From contig PKWH01000353.1 of assembly GCA_003131985.1 (NCBI GenBank), forward strand, positions 11,322-19,495: a DNA stretch of 8,174 bases. The letters are read 5' to 3'. This document shows, in pieces, positions 5,639 to 8,174 of this stretch (its first letter is position 1; the number at the start of each line of letters is the position of its first letter). The position numbers were made by a program, and so were the translations under genes. The notes below the pieces were generated by a model. The model was not told the origin of the DNA, did no database searches, and worked only from the letters and a program-made list of their open reading frames with translations. Origin of the DNA: Acidobacteriota bacterium (GTDB lineage: Bacteria > Acidobacteriota > Terriglobia > Acidiferrales > UBA7541).

Positions 5639-6322
5639 CTAGTGCGCGGCCACGTACAGGCTGGGAAATTGTTGCTGGAGATTTTTGACCTTGGGGAGGT
5701 CGAACATGGCGATGTAGGGATTTTCCGGGTGCTCGGTGGCGTAGTTCTGGTGGTACGCCTCGGCGCGATAGAAAGCTTTCATCGGGACGATTTGCGTCAC
5801 GATGGGCTGCGAAAAAACTTTGGCCTGGTCGAGCTGCTGCACGTAGGCTTGCGCGATGCGCTGCTGGTCGGCGTTGGCGAAGAAAATTATGGAGCGGTAC
5901 TGCGTGCCGGTGTCGGGGCCCTGGCGATTCAGTTCCGTGGGGTCATGCGCGACGGAGAAAAACACTTTCAGCAATTGGCCGAGAGTGATCTTTGAGGGGT
6001 CGTACACGATTTGAACGGATTCGGCGTGGCCGGTTTCGCCGCTGCTAACCTGTTCGTAGTCAGGATTTGTTACTGTGCCGCCGGAATAGCCGGAGGTGGC
6101 GCTGGCGACGCCTTTCACGTGTTGGAAGACGGCTTGGATTCCCCAGAAGCATCCGCCCGCGACGACAACGGTTTCCTGGCCTTTTTGCGGGGCGAGAGTT
6201 TCGTCCACGGCGGGATCGGGGATGATTGTGGCGGCGCTGGTGTAGTTGTGGCGCGTCCACAGAAAGAGAGCTAGGACGGCGAGTAAGACAGTCAAGAGCG
6301 GGGTCATCATTGAGCGTTTCAT
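5639..6322 (-). CDS. msrA: Peptide-methionine (S)-S-oxide reductase MsrA, membrane-anchored or exported, single-cysteine
   Basis: MsrA reduces the S epimer of methionine sulfoxide in proteins. The 227-residue product (start ATG 6322) has the GCFWG active site at 57-61 with catalytic C58. It also has the other family signatures: GYSGG (Y79), ETGHAE (E96), HDPTELNRQGPDTGTQYRS (D127, Y142) and AEAYHQNY. Residues about 7-22 form a hydrophobic helix after MKRS, so the enzyme is exported or anchored facing outward. The start is set by AAGGAG 8 nt upstream; an earlier in-frame ATG at 6397 lacks such a site and would add 25 residues ahead of the signal. C58 is the only cysteine, so no internal resolving disulfide can form. 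It lies 330 nt after msrB, on the same strand, and dipZ precedes msrB. Identity is near certain; membrane topology is inferred. Confidence 0.95.
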   Translation of the reverse strand: MKRSMMTPLLTVLLAVLALFLWTRHNYTSAATIIPDPAVDETLAPQKGQETVVVAGGCFWGIQAVFQHVKGVASATSGYSGGTVTNPDYEQVSSGETGHAESVQIVYDPSKITLGQLLKVFFSVAHDPTELNRQGPDTGTQYRSIIFFANADQQRIAQAYVQQLDQAKVFSQPIVTQIVPMKAFYRAEAYHQNYATEHPENPYIAMFDLPKVKNLQQQFPSLYVAAH

Positions 6323-6330
6323 TGCGATTT

Positions 6331-6336
6331 CTCCTT
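6331..6336 (-). promoter_or_regulatory. Shine-Dalgarno fixing the msrA start
   Basis: AAGGAG on the minus strand, 8 nt before ATG 6320-6322. It lies inside the coding stretch implied by the alternative upstream ATG at 6397, and so argues for the shorter protein. Confidence 0.7.
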
Positions 6337-6464
6337 GAATCAATTTCCTAAAAATTTCCAATTTTCGAAAGCAAGCTGAAGCGCTTTCCAGCCTCAACGA
6401 TCGGCCGAACCCGATTATCGTATCGCCTGCCTATCGCTTTCGTCCTTGCCTCTGCTGCGCCCGC

Positions 6465-6492
6465 GAAAGCGGCGGCGAGCCGCCGCACTCCA
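6465..6492 (-). repeat. REP-like palindromic element A
   Basis: Read on the minus strand it is TGGAGT, then GCGGCGGC-TC-GCCGCCGC (an 8-bp perfect stem with a 2-nt turn), then TTTC, 28 bp in all. It matches element B at 23 of 28 positions in the opposite orientation, with 23 nt between the two. Confidence 0.75.
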
Positions 6493-6515
6493 AATCGAGC
6501 CTCGCGGCGATTCTG

Positions 6516-6543
6516 TGGAGTGCGGGAGCTTGCTCCCGCTTTC
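6516..6543 (+). repeat. REP-like palindromic element B
   Basis: On the plus strand it is TGGAGT, then GCGGGAGC-TT-GCTCCCGC (an 8-bp perfect stem), then TTTC, 28 bp in all. Of its five differences from element A, four form two compensatory stem pairs (C-G to G-C and G-C to A-T) and the fifth is in the turn. Flank and stem length are identical, as expected of one REP family. Confidence 0.75.
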
Positions 6544-6574
6544 TTCGACAAAGCGTGTTGCCGTAGCAAGATTC

Positions 6575-6635
6575 CGTAGGGGCGCTGCTTGCTGCGCCCG
6601 CTGAAGCGTGGCCCGGACAAATTGTGCGCCCTACG
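6575..6635. repeat. Third GC-rich hairpin (element C) bounded by inverted CGTAGGG arms
   Basis: GGGCGC (6580-6585) pairs with GCGCCC (6594-6599). After one T-T mismatch the stem closes with GC-TT-GC, the same apex as element B. The left flank CGTAGGGGCGC (6575-6585) is repeated in inverted form as GCGCCCTACG (6626-6635) with a one-base difference. It is probably a second REP-type family or a degenerate copy. Confidence 0.55.
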
Positions 6636-6652
6636 AGACCTTGTGTGACCGC

Positions 6653-7261
6653 TTACGTCGCTTTGGCGAAGCGCATTGCCACTGAATTCATGCAGTAGCG
6701 CAAACCTGTTGGAGGCGGGCCGTCGTCGAAGACGTGGCCTAGGTGCGCGTCGCACAGGCGGCACGAGACGGCTGTGCGCGCCATGCCTAAACTGCTGTCT
6801 GTAGTCTCCAAGATATTTTCTTTTGCGATGGGCGCCCAAAAACTTGGCCAACCCGTGCCGGACTCGAACTTGGTGGCGGCATCGAACAGGGCCGTGTCGC
6901 AGCAGATGCAGCGGAAAATCCCCTTCTCATGATTGTTGGGATTTTCATTGGTGTAGGCGCGCTCGGTGCCGGAGAGGCGCGTCACCTCGAATGAATCGGG
7001 CGAGAGCTGCTTGCGCCACTCGTCCTCGGTTTTTTCGATGCGCGCAACGGTCACCGTGTCTTCGCGCTTGCCTGCGTCGGTGAACTCCACGATCTTTACC
7101 ATCTTGGGAAGATTGGCGGCCGCGGCTTCCACATGCACGGGCGCGCCTTTGTGAAAATACGACGCGACAAGTCCTACCGCCGCGACGCCGCCGGCGATTA
7201 AGAAAACTCGCCGCCCAGGGGAACTCGGATTTTGATCGTCCTTCTTATCTGGTAAAAGCAT
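6653..7261 (-). CDS. msrB: Peptide-methionine (R)-S-oxide reductase MsrB with twin-arginine-type leader
   Basis: MsrB reduces the R epimer of methionine sulfoxide in proteins. The 202-residue product has the SelR fold at about 75-200. Zinc-binding CxxC pairs are C118/C121 and C167/C170. Other family motifs are SGTGWPSFW (134-142), HLGHVFDDGP (173-182) and the catalytic RYCMNS, with C190. C120, inside the first zinc pair (CICC), is an extra cysteine. The leader has GRRVFLIAGG (16-25), matching the RRxFL core of Tat signals, followed by a hydrophobic stretch to about 35 and an Ala-rich region. It should therefore be exported or anchored, possibly folded with its zinc. GAGAGG precedes the ATG by 5 nt. 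The gene starts 22 nt after the dipZ stop, so the two are an operon, and msrA follows after the repeat-filled spacer. Identity is near certain; Tat routing is inferred. Confidence 0.95.
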   Translation of the reverse strand: MLLPDKKDDQNPSSPGRRVFLIAGGVAAVGLVASYFHKGAPVHVEAAAANLPKMVKIVEFTDAGKREDTVTVARIEKTEDEWRKQLSPDSFEVTRLSGTERAYTNENPNNHEKGIFRCICCDTALFDAATKFESGTGWPSFWAPIAKENILETTDSSLGMARTAVSCRLCDAHLGHVFDDGPPPTGLRYCMNSVAMRFAKAT

Positions 7262-7283
7262 GATGGCCTCTCACTTTTCGAAT

Positions 7284-8174
7284 TTATCCGAACGTAAAAG
7301 CAAACGCTTCCACGCCGGGATCGAGAAAATCAATCTCGAAAGTTCTGTCTTCTACTGCGCCCTTTTGGCGGATGAGCTGATACAGGCGGTTGCCTTGAAC
7401 CGTGCCCGCGCCGCTTGCGTCGGTGTCGGCGCCGTGATCGTCTCCTGGCGGAGTGCCGTCGAGCTTGACGATGAACCGAATCGGCTTCCCGTTTTTCGAA
7501 GGGCCAAGTACCAGATGCAGATCGCGCGCGTGAAACCGGAAAATGATCTTGCCGGGAACGGATTGCAGCACGGCGCTTTCTTCGCCCACTTTCCAGCTTC
7601 CGCCCAAAGCCCACTGATTCAGCGAAAGCCTTGGCTGCGGGCTGTACGTTTTGCGCGAGTCTTTAGCGATAGGTTCAGCGGAAGCGAAATTCGAAGAGCG
7701 TTTGTAGCCCACATATGTTTCAGGCGAACCGAGATTCTTCGCATCCATAGCAGCTTCCGCGCCGGTTGCGCTGACGTTGAGCACTCCCCCGGCGAGCGAA
7801 GTGGCACCGTTTTCTTTCAGCAGTTCCTGAATCACGCGCTCGGACTCGTCGTATCCGCCTTCGCCGAAATGGTGAGCGCGAATGCGGCCTTTGCCGTCGA
7901 TGAAATAATGCGCGGGCCAGTACTGATTGTTGAAGGCTTCCCAAATTTTGTAATCGCTGTCGATGGCGACGGGGTATGTGATCTTCAAATCGCGCACGGC
8001 TTTTTCGACGTTCGAGCGCTCTTTTTCGAATGCGAACTCGGGCGTGTGCACGCCGATGACTACCAGACCCGCATCCTTATACTTCGCCGCCCAGCCTTCG
8101 ACGTAGGGCAACGCGCGCAAGCAGTTGATGCAGGAGTAGGTCCAGAAATCGATCATCACCACTTTGCCGCGCAG
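7284..8174 (-). CDS. dipZ: DipZ-family protein: thioredoxin-like domain plus DipZ C-terminal domain, 5'-truncated
   Basis: The frame is open to the right edge, giving 296 residues without a start; the GTG at 8162 is internal. The first visible residues, LRGKVVMIDFWTYSCINC, are the strand and active site of a redoxin/TlpA-like thioredoxin fold, with the CINC pair at C15 and C18, GVHTPEFAFE (41-50), cis-Pro P87 in YWPAHYFID, and the domain end near 120. Residues about 145-296 (PETYVGYKR, GSWKVGEESAVL, FRFHARDLHLVLGP) match the beta-rich, carbohydrate-module-like domain at the C-terminus of DipZ. In this family an N-terminal CcdA-like membrane domain passes electrons from cytoplasmic thioredoxin outward; that part would lie beyond the window if present. 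A stand-alone redoxin-DipZ protein is the alternative. With msrB 22 nt downstream, it is the likely electron donor to exported MsrB and MsrA. Confidence 0.88.
   Translation of the reverse strand: MRGKVVMIDFWTYSCINCLRALPYVEGWAAKYKDAGLVVIGVHTPEFAFEKERSNVEKAVRDLKITYPVAIDSDYKIWEAFNNQYWPAHYFIDGKGRIRAHHFGEGGYDESERVIQELLKENGATSLAGGVLNVSATGAEAAMDAKNLGSPETYVGYKRSSNFASAEPIAKDSRKTYSPQPRLSLNQWALGGSWKVGEESAVLQSVPGKIIFRFHARDLHLVLGPSKNGKPIRFIVKLDGTPPGDDHGADTDASGAGTVQGNRLYQLIRQKGAVEDRTFEIDFLDPGVEAFAFTFG

Larger units (their letters stand above)
6323..6652. other. 330-nt msrB-msrA spacer carrying REP-like hairpins
   Basis: No credible gene lies here. The part near msrA (6337-6370) is AT-rich. From 6453 to 6635 the spacer is a mosaic of short inverted repeats: two REP-like elements facing each other, a third GC-rich hairpin, a 12-bp direct repeat TGCTGCGCCCGC at 6453-6464 and 6590-6601, and CGTAGGG arms at 6575-6581 and 6629-6635. 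On the msrB transcript these would fold just after its stop and could stabilise the 3' end or uncouple msrA expression. Confidence 0.7.

Noticed and set aside
6323..6397. 25-residue N-terminal extension of MsrA from the upstream ATG at 6397
   Set aside because: It would bury a perfect AAGGAG and put a non-signal-like stretch ahead of the membrane helix. The internal ATG at 6322 is better supported.
6453..6635. CRISPR array or insertion-sequence remnant as an explanation for the repeats
   Set aside because: The repeats are palindromic, few and oppositely oriented, with no regular spacers. There is no transposase fragment or target-site duplication, so REP-like elements fit better.
6348..6851. 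Minus-strand open frame of 167 codons spanning the msrB 3' end and the spacer
   Set aside because: Arg/Ala-rich shadow product that overlaps msrB in another frame and runs through the REP-like palindromes.

Overview
The window reads as chromosomal DNA of a soil-type Acidobacteriota. This is an inference from three things: the GC-rich base composition, a PilZ protein carrying a CxGC insert, and an Ig/He_PIG/FG-GAP lipoprotein with a small secreted protein behind it, all of styles I associate with that phylum. There is no rRNA, tRNA or other taxonomic marker.

Layout. A 3'-truncated PilZ-domain gene runs leftward off the left edge (1-674, minus). It is divergent from a rightward pair: a 682-residue lipoprotein with three Ig-like modules and a seven-repeat FG-GAP beta-propeller (948-2996), then a 110-residue secreted protein of unknown function (3027-3359). 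Everything to the right is on the minus strand. In order of transcription from the right edge these are dipZ (5'-truncated, 7284-8174), msrB (6653-7261), a 330-nt spacer packed with REP-like hairpins, msrA (5639-6322), a secreted NTF2-like/DUF4440-type protein (4780-5523), a VOC-fold protein (4372-4746), and a second lipoprotein (3425-4237) that converges on the rightward pair.

How the genes work together. The clearest functional unit is dipZ-msrB-msrA. DipZ-family proteins carry electrons across the membrane to an extracytoplasmic thioredoxin-like CxxC domain. MsrB here has a twin-arginine-type leader and MsrA an N-terminal membrane segment, so both should act outside the cytoplasm. Together they make a plausible methionine-sulfoxide repair pathway for envelope proteins, analogous in logic to the Neisseria PilB Trx-MsrA-MsrB fusion. 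The NTF2-like and VOC genes, 33 nt apart, probably form a second small operon. Most products in the window are predicted to be exported or lipidated.

Most notable non-coding signals. The msrB-msrA spacer holds two 28-bp REP-like elements in inverted orientation whose stem differences are compensatory, plus a third hairpin of the same geometry. The leader of the propeller lipoprotein has a perfect 15-bp palindrome. The second lipoprotein contains a 48-bp in-frame tandem duplication. I see no CRISPR array, intact insertion sequence, RNA gene or defence system, and nothing I would call a wholly new system.
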